From Paenibacillus xylanilyticus (GTDB taxonomy: Bacteria; Bacillota; Bacilli; Paenibacillales; Paenibacillaceae): DNA of 64,000 bases. Where the stretch lies: contig NZ_CP044310.1 of NCBI RefSeq assembly GCF_009664365.1, positions 1,871,001 through 1,935,000 on the forward strand, in the 5' to 3' direction. Below, piece by piece: positions 36,684 to 45,906 of the stretch; position 1 is the first letter of the stretch, and each line of letters begins with the position of its first letter. The position numbers and the translations under genes were made by a program. A model generated the notes under the pieces. That model was given only the letters and a program-made list of their open reading frames with translations, was not told the origin of the DNA and did not search any database.

Positions 36684-37769
36684 ATGACAGACGTAAAAAA
36701 AATTGCAGTCATCGCAGGTGACGGTATCGGTCCGGAAGTCGTAGCGGAAGCAGAGAGAGTACTTAAACGCACGGAGGAAGTTTTCGGTTATCGTTTTGAA
36801 ACCGAGCACGCACTGTTTGGCGGAATTGCGATCGATGAAAAAGGCACACCTCTTCCAGAGGAAACACTTACCGTATGTAAAAGTGCGGATGCCGTGTTGC
36901 TCGGAGCCGTTGGCGGTCCAAAATGGGACAACAACAGCAAGGAACTCCGTCCGGAAACGGGTTTGCTGGGAATTCGCAAAGCGCTCGGATTGTTCTCCAA
37001 CTTGCGCCCGGCAGTTGTGTTTGACTGCCTGAAGGATGCATCCACATTGAAACCTGAAGTACTGGAAGGCACGGACCTGATGGTGGTTCGGGAGCTGACA
37101 GGAGGCATTTACTTTGGTGAAAAATTCAGACGTGAAGGCTCCCAGGGGCAAGAAGCTGTGGATACCTGTGTATATAATGTAACGGAAGTGGAGCGAATTG
37201 TTCGTCAAGCATTCGAAATTGCTCAAGGACGCCGCAAAAAACTCGCATCTGTGGATAAAGCCAATGTACTAGAGACATCCAGACTATGGCGTGAAGTGGT
37301 AAACCGGGTAGCTCCGGAATATCCGGATGTTGAAGTGGAGCACGTTCTCGTTGACAACTGTGCGATGCAGCTGCTGCGTCGTCCAGCCAGCTTCGACGTC
37401 ATCGTAACGGAAAATATGTTCGGAGATATCTTGAGTGATGAAGCAGCAATGCTGACAGGTTCAATCGGTATGCTGGCCTCTGCATCACTGGGCGAAGGCA
37501 GCTTCGGTCTGTACGAGCCGGTTCACGGTTCGGCGCCAGATATCGCTGGTCAAGGATTGGCCAATCCAATCGCAACGATTCTGTCTGTTGCACTTATGTT
37601 CCGTACAACCTTTGGTTACGCTGAAGGTGCGGATGCCATTGAAGCTGCTGTAGCTGAAGTGCTGAATGCAGGACACCGTACAAGTGATATTGCTGTAGAT
37701 AAGAGCAAAGCCATCAGTACTACGGAAATGGGCGATCTGATCGTTGCAGCGATCCGTAAACAGGCATAA
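36684..37769 (+). CDS. leuB: 3-isopropylmalate dehydrogenase
   Basis: A 361-residue LeuB that oxidises and decarboxylates 3-isopropylmalate with NAD+. Seen are [40 protein letters not shown], the substrate/metal region [14 protein letters not shown] and the NAD site [18 protein letters not shown]. The start at 36684 fits the family N-terminus; AAGGAG lies 12 nt upstream, slightly far. An in-frame upstream ATG at 36654 is less likely. It has its own transcription unit because of the inverted AKR gene; leuC and leuD are not in the window. Confidence 0.96.
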   Translation: MTDVKKIAVIAGDGIGPEVVAEAERVLKRTEEVFGYRFETEHALFGGIAIDEKGTPLPEETLTVCKSADAVLLGAVGGPKWDNNSKELRPETGLLGIRKALGLFSNLRPAVVFDCLKDASTLKPEVLEGTDLMVVRELTGGIYFGEKFRREGSQGQEAVDTCVYNVTEVERIVRQAFEIAQGRRKKLASVDKANVLETSRLWREVVNRVAPEYPDVEVEHVLVDNCAMQLLRRPASFDVIVTENMFGDILSDEAAMLTGSIGMLASASLGEGSFGLYEPVHGSAPDIAGQGLANPIATILSVALMFRTTFGYAEGADAIEAAVAEVLNAGHRTSDIAVDKSKAISTTEMGDLIVAAIRKQA

Positions 37770-37788
37770 TTCAGACATCATGATCGGG

Positions 37789-37832
37789 CAGCCCTTAGCT
37801 TTCCAATAGGAGAGATTGAGGGCTGTTCCTTT
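37789..37832 (+). terminator. Terminator-like hairpin after leuB
   Basis: CAGCCCT (37789-37795) with AGGGCTG (37819-37825), followed by TTCCTTTAT. Confidence 0.6.
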
Positions 37833-37872
37833 ATATGTTGGGCATTAGATTTTTGGCACGAAAATTTCTTAT

Positions 37873-37887
37873 TTATAATTATTATAA
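37873..37887. promoter_or_regulatory. PerR box upstream of the peroxiredoxin gene
   Basis: TTATAATTATTATAA is an exact match to the 15-bp PerR consensus TTATAATNATTATAA. It overlaps the expected -35 zone of a TATAAT at 37900-37905. A second promoter candidate, TTGACT (37907-37912) with TAACAT 17 nt on, lies downstream. PerR is a peroxide-sensing Fur-family repressor in Bacilli. Confidence 0.85.
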
Positions 37888-38057
37888 AAAAATAACGTTT
37901 ATAATCTTGACTTTGAGAAGTCCGGATGATAACATTTTACTTGTACTTGTTATCAAGTATCAAACCATTTTAATAACAGGAAAAGCGTCAGCGCTTTTCT
38001 TGATGATGAGCAATCCATATGGATGCTTACATAATCCCAAAGGAGGAATTTTTAGTT

Positions 38058-38597
38058 ATGGCAGAACGTTTGGTTGGTAGACCAGCACCAGATTTCGCAA
38101 TGGAAACAGTATCGGGAGACGGACAAGATTTTGGTTCCGTTAAATTGTCCGATTACCGTGGCAAATGGCTCGTATTCTTCTTTTATCCTTTGGACTTCAC
38201 ATTTGTGTGCCCAACTGAAATTACAGCTTTGAGCGATGCTTCCGAGCAATTCAAAGCTTTGGATACTGAAATTCTTGGCGTGAGCGTTGACTCCGTACAC
38301 AGCCACAAAGCTTGGATCAACACACCTAAAGACAGCAATGGCTTGGGTCAATTGAACTTCCCACTGGCTTCCGACATCACGAAGCAAGTGGCTAAAGATT
38401 ACGGCGTTCTGATCGAAGAAGAAGGCGTAGCATTGCGCGGTCTGTTCATCATCGATCCAGAAGGCGAATTGAAATACCAAGTAGTTAACCACAACGATGT
38501 AGGCCGCAGTGTTGAAGAAACACTTCGCGTACTGCAAGCACTGCAATCCGGCGGATTGTGTGCAATGAACTGGAAACCAGGCGACAGCAACCTGTAA
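38058..38597 (+). CDS. 2-Cys peroxiredoxin (AhpC/Prx1 type)
   Basis: A 179-residue thiol peroxidase that reduces H2O2 and organic peroxides. The peroxidatic Cys51 is in FTFVCPTE and the resolving Cys is in GGLCAMNWKPG near residue 168, so it is a typical 2-Cys enzyme. ALRGLFIIDPEG is the conserved catalytic Arg region. ATG at 38058 follows AAAGGAGG with a longish 11-nt spacing. No AhpF-like reductase lies nearby, so thioredoxin may serve it. A perfect PerR box lies in its promoter region. Confidence 0.94.
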   Translation: MAERLVGRPAPDFAMETVSGDGQDFGSVKLSDYRGKWLVFFFYPLDFTFVCPTEITALSDASEQFKALDTEILGVSVDSVHSHKAWINTPKDSNGLGQLNFPLASDITKQVAKDYGVLIEEEGVALRGLFIIDPEGELKYQVVNHNDVGRSVEETLRVLQALQSGGLCAMNWKPGDSNL

Positions 38598-38625
38598 GCC
38601 TGATTAACTTGAACGTTTGTGGTTC

Positions 38626-38659
38626 AAGCCCTCATCCCACTCGGGATTGAGGGCTTTTT
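38626..38659 (+). terminator. Terminator after the peroxiredoxin gene
   Basis: AAGCCCTCA-CCC pairs with GGG-TTGAGGGCTT, followed by T residues. Confidence 0.88.
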
Positions 38660-38727
38660 GCACCCTTTTTCCCAAATATAATTTGGAAGTTGGATTAGGG
38701 TGTTTAGACAGGGCAAAAAACGTGTTA

Positions 38728-38850
38728 ATGAAGTATTATAGGAATGAGAGGTTTTTACATCTCCTGAAAGAGGAATTGAAGGCCTTTGAGGCGAATAGGG
38801 TATGGAAACCCCGTAAATATTTTCGGGCCATCACCATGATAATATGGTAA
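38728..38850 (+). CDS. Possible 40-residue protein
   Basis: An ATG-initiated frame giving a basic, amphipathic peptide (FLHLLKEELKAFEANRVW, then KPRKYFRAITMIIW). The residue pattern looks protein-like, but no ribosome site precedes it and no relative is recognised. Kept at low confidence. Confidence 0.2.
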   Translation: MKYYRNERFLHLLKEELKAFEANRVWKPRKYFRAITMIIW

Positions 38851-38959
38851 TGAATGAGATACACTGATGGAACAACTTCTTTTTCAGAAAAGCTGCAGGT
38901 GCTAGGGAGACCATTTCTAAATATAAGGTCCCGGCACGTAATAAGGAGGGTGAACAAAA

Positions 38960-39376
38960 ATGAGTTACTGTTGTGGGGCAAGTATGGTGGGAACAAAGGG
39001 CACGCTGAAGCATTACCGCACCCAGGTTCATAATGTTCCCCTGCTGTTTTGTCCGGTATGCCACCGGGTGGAAGTGCATTACAAAGTGGAAAATGAATAT
39101 GAAATTTTGGCTGAATATGCGCATGGCGACGGAGCTTCCGAGATTGATTTTCAGGATTACGTGACAGAAGATGAGGATGCAATCTTCGAAAATTGCGTCA
39201 ACCGCGAGAGCGAGGATGCTATGGTCATTGTTCAGCGACAGATTGACATGTCACTTGACCTCTTAAGACTGGCCAAGGAAATGAAGGATGAGAAGTGGGA
39301 GAGCGAACTCAAACGTCGATTAGCCGTAATGAGCCAGCGCAGACTTAAAATTCAGCACAATAAAAGCGGACTATAG
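38960..39376 (+). CDS. Unknown protein with zinc-ribbon-like N-terminus
   Basis: A 138-residue protein. The N-terminus has CC (residues 4-5) and, about 25 residues later, FCPVCHRVEVHY, a pair of Cys knuckles that may bind zinc in the way of YgiT-type ribbons. The middle is very acidic (DFQDYVTEDEDAIFENCV), and the C-terminus is a charged helix (LAKEMKDEKWESELKRRLAV). ATG with AAGGAGGG about 9 nt upstream. Single gene with its own terminator. I do not know the family. Confidence 0.75.
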   Translation: MSYCCGASMVGTKGTLKHYRTQVHNVPLLFCPVCHRVEVHYKVENEYEILAEYAHGDGASEIDFQDYVTEDEDAIFENCVNRESEDAMVIVQRQIDMSLDLLRLAKEMKDEKWESELKRRLAVMSQRRLKIQHNKSGL

Positions 39377-39425
39377 ATTAATTTGAATGCTAGGCTATAA
39401 ATTGTTATGTAATCATTTGGATATG

Positions 39426-39468
39426 AACGAAGCTGATTCGCGATATTTGCGAAAAGGCTTCGTTTTTG
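39426..39468 (+). terminator. Rho-independent terminator
   Basis: AACGAAGC (39426-39433) with GCTTCGTT, inner TTCGC/GCGAA, then TTTTT. Confidence 0.85.
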
Positions 39469-39532
39469 TGTTTTGAAAAACGGGTATTTCGAGGTTTTTC
39501 TTAAAATAATTACCATTCGACACTTTCTCTGA

Positions 39533-39562
39533 TTGACTCTCTTCTATAAACTTGTCTATGAT
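39533..39562 (+). promoter_or_regulatory. Promoter candidate upstream of the histidine kinase
   Basis: TTGACT (39533-39538), 18-nt spacer, TATGAT (39557-39562). Confidence 0.6.
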
Positions 39563-39630
39563 AAAAACAGACTTGCAAAAGAGGCGGAGCAAATAAAATG
39601 TTCGTGTTTGGGAATAGGAGAAGGTTTTGA

Positions 39631-39753
39631 ATGGAACAAACCACATATATTATTTTCCGGATCAATTGTTGGTTACCGGGAATAGACCAGCTAAGGTTCC
39701 GGACGTGCCATCCATATTTTCGGCTCAGCCCCCCAACGAAAGGGCACCGGTAA
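39631..39753 (+). CDS. Possible 40-residue leader ORF before the histidine kinase
   Basis: ATG at 39631 preceded by AGGAGAAGG at a suitable distance. It encodes MEQTTYIIFRINCWLPGI and a basic end. It lies in the leader between the promoter and the kinase start. It may be chance or a regulatory upstream ORF. Confidence 0.3.
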   Translation: MEQTTYIIFRINCWLPGIDQLRFRTCHPYFRLSPPTKGHR

Positions 39754-39841
39754 TGAAAAATAAATCGGCCCTTCCTGTTTCTGTGATGATATGATGTCCG
39801 AATGGCAAGTTTATCATTTACGTGAAAAGGAGGAACCTGTC

Positions 39842-40945
39842 ATGATTAGTGAATTTCAGGATACAGTGCCTCACCCAACGAACAGTTTCCCGCCTGTACA
39901 TCTGGATTACAACAAATATGAAAATGTTCTGGAGCATTTGGATAGCGGTATTATGTTGTTTGACAGCAACGGTGTATTGACGTTTATTAACGTTCAAATG
40001 GCAAAATTGTTGGAGCTTCCCCGAAGTCTGTTGAGCGGCTGCACCCTGATGCAAATGCTGCATCATCCACAGATGAGCCGATTCAAGAAAAAGAAAATTT
40101 TACGGATCTACCGGGAGACCATCTTCCACCGTAAGCGCTATCATGAACTGATTGATGAGTATGGCAGACACTGGCTGGTCACGGTAACCTACGGAGATCA
40201 GATGGATGGAGATTTTTTGTTCAGTGTCAAGGACGTATCGGATTATAAACAAATAGAACAGACTGCTTATCAGAATGACAAGCTTGCCATGCTGGGACGC
40301 ATTTCAGCATCCATCGCGCATGAAATACGCAATCCTTTGACAGCGATCCGCGGGTTTATACAGCTACTGCGCCCACATTTGCTGCAATTGGGGAAAGATG
40401 AATACGCCAGGATCATATTGACGGAGATTGACAGGGCGAACGATATTATTTACGAATTCCTGAATTCCTCCAAACCGTCTGCACCGCAGAAGACTATTAT
40501 GTCGGTGGATTCCTTACTCAAAGAGGTGGTCTTACTAACGGAGAGCGAAGGCTTGATGAAAGGGTGCGAAATTACCCTCGATGAAGCAGACGCGCCGATG
40601 AACGTCTCCATTGATGTTAAACAGATTAAGCAGGTTATTCTGAATATGGTGAAAAATGCAATGGATGCCATCGAGGGCGTAGGCGAGGAGCATACAGGTC
40701 TCATACGAATCTCCACTGAAACCGAGAACAGGTATGTGCAGATTTCTATTACGGATAACGGTCAGGGTATGGACCACAACACGCTTGTACGTCTGTTCGA
40801 TCCATTTTTCACGACAAAAGAGAGCGGGACAGGACTGGGTCTTTCGGTAAGTTATCGCATCATCAAAAACCATGGAGGCACAATCTCGGTTGACAGTAAA
40901 AAGGGTGAAGGAACCCGGTTTATAATTATGCTCCCATTAGTGTAA
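39842..40945 (+). CDS. PAS-domain sensor histidine kinase (sporulation-kinase-like)
   Basis: A 367-residue soluble kinase with no membrane span. A PAS domain lies at about 20-125 (HLDSGIMLFDSNGVLTFIN). The DHp domain has the phospho-acceptor His160 in SIAHEIRNPLTAIRGF. The ATPase domain has the N box (ILNMVKNAMDAIEG), G1 (DNGQGMD), F box (DPFFTTKESGTGLGLS) and G2. The closest type is the KinE/KinB group of orphan kinases feeding the Spo0 phosphorelay, an inference. The start at 39842 follows AAAAGGAGG at 8 nt; an upstream ATG at 39791 has none. No response regulator is adjacent. Confidence 0.9.
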   Translation: MISEFQDTVPHPTNSFPPVHLDYNKYENVLEHLDSGIMLFDSNGVLTFINVQMAKLLELPRSLLSGCTLMQMLHHPQMSRFKKKKILRIYRETIFHRKRYHELIDEYGRHWLVTVTYGDQMDGDFLFSVKDVSDYKQIEQTAYQNDKLAMLGRISASIAHEIRNPLTAIRGFIQLLRPHLLQLGKDEYARIILTEIDRANDIIYEFLNSSKPSAPQKTIMSVDSLLKEVVLLTESEGLMKGCEITLDEADAPMNVSIDVKQIKQVILNMVKNAMDAIEGVGEEHTGLIRISTETENRYVQISITDNGQGMDHNTLVRLFDPFFTTKESGTGLGLSVSYRIIKNHGGTISVDSKKGEGTRFIIMLPLV

Positions 40946-40960
40946 TACGGCAGGATGAGC

Positions 40961-40999
40961 AGGAATCGGCATGTTGGCCGGTTCCTTTTGTTTTTTTTT
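40961..40999 (+). terminator. Terminator after the histidine kinase
   Basis: AGGAA-CGGC (40961-40970) pairs with GCCG-TTCCT (40977-40986), then a T-rich run to 40999. Confidence 0.85.
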
Positions 41000-41066
41000 G
41001 GAAGCATTATGGGTTATAGTTAGAATGAATGCGGATACATACTCATAGCTTGCGAAAGGAAGGTGC

Positions 41067-42038
41067 ATGATGAATATTCAGGAAATGGAACAGATGAATA
41101 AACATCTGACGAAGCATGTGGGACAGGTTATTGTAGGCAAGGAGCGAACCATAGAACTGATCATGACCGCAGTTATCGCTTCAGGACATGTATTGCTTGA
41201 GGACGTACCGGGTACAGGAAAAACAATGCTGGCCAAATCGGTAGCTTCATCTTTGGATTGTACGTTTCAACGCATACAATTCACCCCTGACCTGCTGCCG
41301 TCTGATCTGACGGGGATTCACTTCTACAATCAAAAGTCTGGTGACTTCGAATTCAGAGCCGGTCCGTTGTTCGCGAACCTTGTGCTGGCCGACGAGATCA
41401 ATCGGGCTACACCGCGAACCCAATCGAGCTTGCTGGAATGTATGGAAGAGCGACAGATCAGTATTGATGGCTCAACGAGACAGCTGGAACGTCCATTCAT
41501 CGTAATAGCAACCCAGAACCCGATTGATAATCAGGGGACCTTCCCGCTGCCTGAGGCTCAAATGGATCGATTCATGATGAAAATTCGCATGGGTTACCCA
41601 AGCAGTGATGAAAGTGTAGAGATTCTGAGAAGGACTGTAGCCGGTCGTTCGGTTAACGATCTTACATCCATATTAAGTCGTGAGCAGCTTCTTGAGGCGC
41701 AGCGTACATACCAGTCCGTCCAGGTTGAAGAAGACCTGCTTAAATACATGGTTCGTCTTACAGAAGAGACACGCAGACATCCTGAGCTTTCGCTTGGTGT
41801 TAGTCCAAGGGGAGCGCAAGCTTTACTGAAGGCGTGTCAGGCATGGGCCGCATTGCATGGCAGGGATTACGTTCTACCAGATGATATCAAGGTTCTGGCT
41901 GAACCTGTACTGGCTCACCGACTTGTATTCCGTAACAGGGTGAGGCAACAGGAAGGCGCTGCGGAGCGGATCATTCATGAGATTCTGACACAGGCAGAGG
42001 TGCCAACGGAGAGCATTGGCACCGGCAGTGGACGGTAA
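41067..42038 (+). CDS. MoxR-family AAA+ ATPase
   Basis: A 323-residue AAA_3 ATPase. Walker A is EDVPGTGKTML, Walker B is LVLADEINRATPRTQSSLLE, sensor 1 is FIVIATQNPIDNQGTFPLPE, and the helical lid has LGVSPRGAQALLKACQAWA. MoxR proteins act as chaperones with DUF58 (von Willebrand-like) partners, as encoded next. ATG at 41067 with GGAAGG close upstream. Two bases separate it from the DUF58 gene. Confidence 0.93.
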   Translation: MMNIQEMEQMNKHLTKHVGQVIVGKERTIELIMTAVIASGHVLLEDVPGTGKTMLAKSVASSLDCTFQRIQFTPDLLPSDLTGIHFYNQKSGDFEFRAGPLFANLVLADEINRATPRTQSSLLECMEERQISIDGSTRQLERPFIVIATQNPIDNQGTFPLPEAQMDRFMMKIRMGYPSSDESVEILRRTVAGRSVNDLTSILSREQLLEAQRTYQSVQVEEDLLKYMVRLTEETRRHPELSLGVSPRGAQALLKACQAWAALHGRDYVLPDDIKVLAEPVLAHRLVFRNRVRQQEGAAERIIHEILTQAEVPTESIGTGSGR

Positions 42039-42040
42039 TT

Positions 42041-43165
42041 ATGGCACTATTATGGCTAGTCATTGTAGGGGGCATTATCATTGGCCTACAAGGTGTATGG
42101 TTTGGACGCCCGGCATTACGAAGACTGAAGTATACACGTGAATTCAGCAAACTGCGCTGTTACGCAGGCGATGAGCTTGAGATGGTGGAAACAATAGCGA
42201 ATGAGAAGCGGGTCACAGTACCCTGGCTGAGACTAGAGGCAATGATGCCCGGATCCTTTGTATTTCGCAGTGGTTCAGGCATGGATATTAGCCAGGGAGA
42301 TATTTACCAGAATCACAAAAGTATATTTACCTTGAAACCATTTACGAGAATTACACGCAAGCATCCGATTATATGCAGTAAACGTGGTATCTACACGTTG
42401 AATACGGTGACCATGACAGGTGGAGATCTGTTTGGCGTCTGGCGCAGTACCCAACCGATCCCTGTTCATCTGTCCATGATCGTATATCCTTCGCTGGTCG
42501 CTGCTGAAGATCTGCCTGCCATTTACCAGGTGTGGCAGGGGGAGGTAGAGGTATCCCGCTGGATCGTGGAGGATCCATTTCTTATTCTTGGCGTACGTCC
42601 TTACGGTGCAGGCGATCCCATGAACCGAATTCATTGGAAAGCAAGCGCACGTACAGGTGAGCTGCAGGTATACAAGCAAGGCTGGACAGCTGATCCGCAG
42701 TCCTGGATTATTGTAAATATTCAGGAGTCGGAGGATATGTGGAGTGTAGTAACCCGACCTGAGCCGATTGAGCGTGCATTGAGCTATGCGGCAACGGCTG
42801 CAGCCGATGCGATTGGCAGAGGACTTCCTGCCGGATTTGCTCACAACGGCTATCGGGTAAATGGCGGGCGTGATCCGCTTCGAATTGAACCCGATTATGG
42901 CAGCCCGCATCTGGAGCTGCTTTTGGAGGCAATGGCTGAAACCGAGCTGAAATGTATGGTTCCCATGGAACAGTTTCTGAATGATGAAGTGAAGCGCAAT
43001 GAGGAAGCTCATCAAGCACGAAGCTATCTTTTGATTACATCTTACGTTTCTGCTGCCATGGAGCATGAGATTGCTCGCCTGCATGAACAGGGACACCGGG
43101 TAACCATTCTGCCTGTGGAGCCAAATCACAGCGGTACGAAGAGCAGCAAGGCGGTGAGTGCATGA
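42041..43165 (+). CDS. DUF58-domain protein
   Basis: A 374-residue protein with an N-terminal hydrophobic anchor (LLWLVIVGGIIIGLQGVWF) and the DUF58 signature GDPMNRIHWKASARTGELQV near residue 190. It is the standard partner of MoxR ATPases (B. subtilis YeaC/YeaD arrangement). The biochemical role is unresolved in the family. It has no strong site of its own and probably relies on read-through from moxR. Its stop overlaps the next ATG by 4 nt. Confidence 0.9.
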   Translation: MALLWLVIVGGIIIGLQGVWFGRPALRRLKYTREFSKLRCYAGDELEMVETIANEKRVTVPWLRLEAMMPGSFVFRSGSGMDISQGDIYQNHKSIFTLKPFTRITRKHPIICSKRGIYTLNTVTMTGGDLFGVWRSTQPIPVHLSMIVYPSLVAAEDLPAIYQVWQGEVEVSRWIVEDPFLILGVRPYGAGDPMNRIHWKASARTGELQVYKQGWTADPQSWIIVNIQESEDMWSVVTRPEPIERALSYAATAAADAIGRGLPAGFAHNGYRVNGGRDPLRIEPDYGSPHLELLLEAMAETELKCMVPMEQFLNDEVKRNEEAHQARSYLLITSYVSAAMEHEIARLHEQGHRVTILPVEPNHSGTKSSKAVSA

Positions 43166-44472
43166 GTGATTCGACCTGGGAAAGTAAATCAAGAATAGGG
43201 ATGTCTCTGCTCGCGACGCTGCTGATTGGCGTTTATGTGTTTCCCTTGTTGACCCTTACTTCATTCTACGCATATGGTCATTTTCCTTATATTCTGCTGA
43301 TCATCTATGCTCTGACAAGCGGCATTGGCGTGCTGCTGGGCCACAGGTTTCAAGGATTAGGAACCCGTATGTGGCTTCGGCTAGTTGGAGCTCTGCTCCT
43401 GGGGGTGGTTGTATCCCTTATCGCGGCTTGGATAATCGGATTTACGGGACCGGAATTGATCACTGCTCTTCTGTGGGGGGCTTTATCAGCCTTTGTAGGC
43501 TTGGCACCAGAACCATCGCTTCGCTCCACCTTGATGTGGAGATGGCAGATCTTCGGCGTTGTCGGGTCTATAATAGGAGGCATTTTCTCGCATTGGTTCG
43601 AGCCCTTATTCCCATTGCAGACCTATGGAGGAGCATTATATGCAGCGGGCTTCATCAGTTTTGTTGCTTGTCTCCTTAATGTCTACAGTGCACAGCTGGA
43701 TAGAGCCGTATTAAATGATGGCAAGAGAAAGATTGTGCTTCGGGAATTCAACAGAGCGAATCATCAGCGGTTGATATGGATGTTGTTAATCATTGCAGGT
43801 ATCGGAGCATTTCCCAGTCTAGCCGCCTGGCTTGCTCCACTGCGGGATCGTCTGCTCGCATGGATCAGAGGACTAATAGGCCCATCTTCCGATCCGCAGC
43901 TGCCCTTGACACCAGACTCTGGTATTGACCCATCTAAGCTTCCAGGCAGAGTGACAGAGCAGTCAGAACCATCTGTTTTCTGGGACATGCTGGGATGGTT
44001 CGTTCTAGGTGCTTCTGCTGCGCTGATTCTATGGCTTATCTTCAGATTGGGACGAAAGACTATAAACCGTCTTATGGAGCGATTGAGGGGGATGATGGAA
44101 CCCAGGGAGCGGAGGGCCGAGCCGCGGACCGAATACATCGATATTAGTGAAACGCTGGAAACACCCGTGAGACCACGCAAACCCTGGTTCCGAAAAAAAG
44201 AAACACTTCCCTCACAGGAGGCGGAGCGGGTACGTTATTACTACAGAAAATGGATAGATCAAGCCAGACAGCAAGGCGTGGAAATTGAAGCTGCACAGAC
44301 TCCGCTGGAAGCAGCAGAGAAGATCCTGCTTCATAAGTCATCTTCAGACAAGCAAGATACAGAGAGATTTTCCGACATGTTAACAAGGACATATAACGCG
44401 GTTCGTTATGGCAAAAAGGCTCCGAACCCTTCCGAAATGTCCGAGATTGATCGGAACTGGAAGTCTCGATAG
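43162..44472 (+). CDS. Multi-span membrane protein with DUF4129-like tail
   Basis: A 436-residue protein. About eight hydrophobic spans (six before residue 175, one near 208-226 and one near 277-296) are followed by a basic cytosolic C-terminus with AERVRYYYRKWIDQARQQG and a helix that looks like the DUF4129 end of YebA/TgpA. In the usual MoxR-DUF58-TgpA operon the third protein carries a large transglutaminase core; it is not present here. It may be a reduced TgpA-like partner. ATG overlaps the DUF58 stop. Last gene of the trio. Confidence 0.75.
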   Translation: MSDSTWESKSRIGMSLLATLLIGVYVFPLLTLTSFYAYGHFPYILLIIYALTSGIGVLLGHRFQGLGTRMWLRLVGALLLGVVVSLIAAWIIGFTGPELITALLWGALSAFVGLAPEPSLRSTLMWRWQIFGVVGSIIGGIFSHWFEPLFPLQTYGGALYAAGFISFVACLLNVYSAQLDRAVLNDGKRKIVLREFNRANHQRLIWMLLIIAGIGAFPSLAAWLAPLRDRLLAWIRGLIGPSSDPQLPLTPDSGIDPSKLPGRVTEQSEPSVFWDMLGWFVLGASAALILWLIFRLGRKTINRLMERLRGMMEPRERRAEPRTEYIDISETLETPVRPRKPWFRKKETLPSQEAERVRYYYRKWIDQARQQGVEIEAAQTPLEAAEKILLHKSSSDKQDTERFSDMLTRTYNAVRYGKKAPNPSEMSEIDRNWKSR

Positions 44473-44571
44473 AACCATTAGACCCAATAACGTGTTTATC
44501 CCTTTACTTTTCTTGTCACGTTCAAGTATCATGAGAGGAATACACAAGTTGGTCAGAAAAGGAGCAGACAA

Positions 44572-45528
44572 ATGAAGACAAATCATTGCAAAATTGTAGA
44601 TTGCACCATTCGTGATGGTGGATTGGTAAATAATTGGGACTTTAGCGTGGACTTCGTTCAACAGCTATATGCTGGATTGAATGAGGCAGGCGTTGATTAT
44701 ATGGAAATCGGTTATAAAAACTCGCCGAAACTGCTGAAAGGTGCCGAAGAAGCAGGACCATGGCGTTTTCTGAATGATGACTTCCTGCGCAAAGTGATCC
44801 CACAAAAAGGAAATACCAAATTGTCTGCTCTGGTTGACGTCGGACGTGTGGACGAGAATGATATTTTGCCACGCAGCGAGAGCATGCTGGATCTGATCCG
44901 TGTAGCCTGCTACAGCAAAGATGTGGACAAGGCTTTGGCCCTTGTTCAAACATTCCATGATCGTGGATATGAAACAACCTTGAACATCATGGCTTTGTCG
45001 AATGTCATGGAGAACGAATTGCTCGAAGCCTTTGAATTGATCAAAGAGAGCTCCGTAGACGTTGTGTACATCGTTGACTCTTATGGCAGCCTTGACCATA
45101 ACGACGTGAAGTACCTCGTTGAAAAGTTCAAAACCCACTTGCCAAACAAACGTCTCGGTGTTCACACTCACAATAACATGCAGCTTGCATTCTCCAATAC
45201 ACTTGTGGCTGCAGAGCTTGGCGTTGAACTGCTCGATGCTTCCGTATATGGTATGGGCCGTGCAGCAGGTAACTGCCCGACCGAACTTCTTGTGGCGCAT
45301 CTGAAGGGAACGAAATATAACTTGCGTCCGGTACTTGGCGTATTGGAACAATTGATGGTTCCTCTTCGCGAAAAAGAAGAATGGGGCTACATCCTGCCAT
45401 ATATGATCACAGGAGCACTCGACGAGCATCCGCGTTCGGCAATGGCCCTGCGTTCGTCAGCCGAGAAGGATAACGTTGTGGATTTCTATGATAAATTGAC
45501 AACGCCTGAAGTGAATTTTGATAAATAA
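44572..45528 (+). CDS. HMGL-like (DRE-TIM) aldolase of unknown substrate
   Basis: A 318-residue metal-dependent barrel. Seen are VDCTIRDGGLVNNW (the DRE-type metal/catalytic motif, here D-C-T-I-R-D-G-G), GVHTHNNMQLAFSNTLVA (metal-binding His-x-His) and YGMGRAAGNCPTELLVAHL. It resembles 4-hydroxy-2-oxovalerate aldolase and related lyases, but has no partner dehydrogenase nearby and lacks the long C-terminal domain of MhpE/DmpG. ATG follows AAAAGGAG. It stands alone between the MoxR trio and the c-di-GMP gene, so the pathway is unknown. Confidence 0.85.
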   Translation: MKTNHCKIVDCTIRDGGLVNNWDFSVDFVQQLYAGLNEAGVDYMEIGYKNSPKLLKGAEEAGPWRFLNDDFLRKVIPQKGNTKLSALVDVGRVDENDILPRSESMLDLIRVACYSKDVDKALALVQTFHDRGYETTLNIMALSNVMENELLEAFELIKESSVDVVYIVDSYGSLDHNDVKYLVEKFKTHLPNKRLGVHTHNNMQLAFSNTLVAAELGVELLDASVYGMGRAAGNCPTELLVAHLKGTKYNLRPVLGVLEQLMVPLREKEEWGYILPYMITGALDEHPRSAMALRSSAEKDNVVDFYDKLTTPEVNFDK

Positions 45529-45628
45529 TTTTTTCGGTAAACATCATAAAAGCAACGGTCACGTATCAGATTCCCCGCAATGCACTTGGTATGGAAAATA
45601 GTCTGATATGCTGTTGCAAACTAAAGGG

Positions 45629-45661
45629 ACATGGACTCCAATTGGAGATCCATGTTTTTTT
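45629..45661 (+). terminator. Terminator after the HMGL-like gene
   Basis: ACATGGA-CCAA pairs with TTGG-TCCATGT (ends 45655), then TTTTTT. The rest of the 45529-45906 gap is AT-rich with no other gene. Confidence 0.88.
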
Positions 45662-45906
45662 AGTTCTTAATACCTTGTTTTTCTACGTGGATATGAATAC
45701 ATATTCCTATTTTCAACTATTTTTTAGTTCACGTCCGCAGAATTAAATGTTATTATGTACCAGATAGCATGTATTGGCATGTGAATTGAACGTTGGTAAA
45801 TATTTATTGTCGAATGGTGTAACAATGAAAGTTTTCAAACCTGAACGTCACAGGCGAGGGCTAAAGGTTATTCAGGATAGGTGATCCCGGGAAGGATAAA
45901 CAAGGC

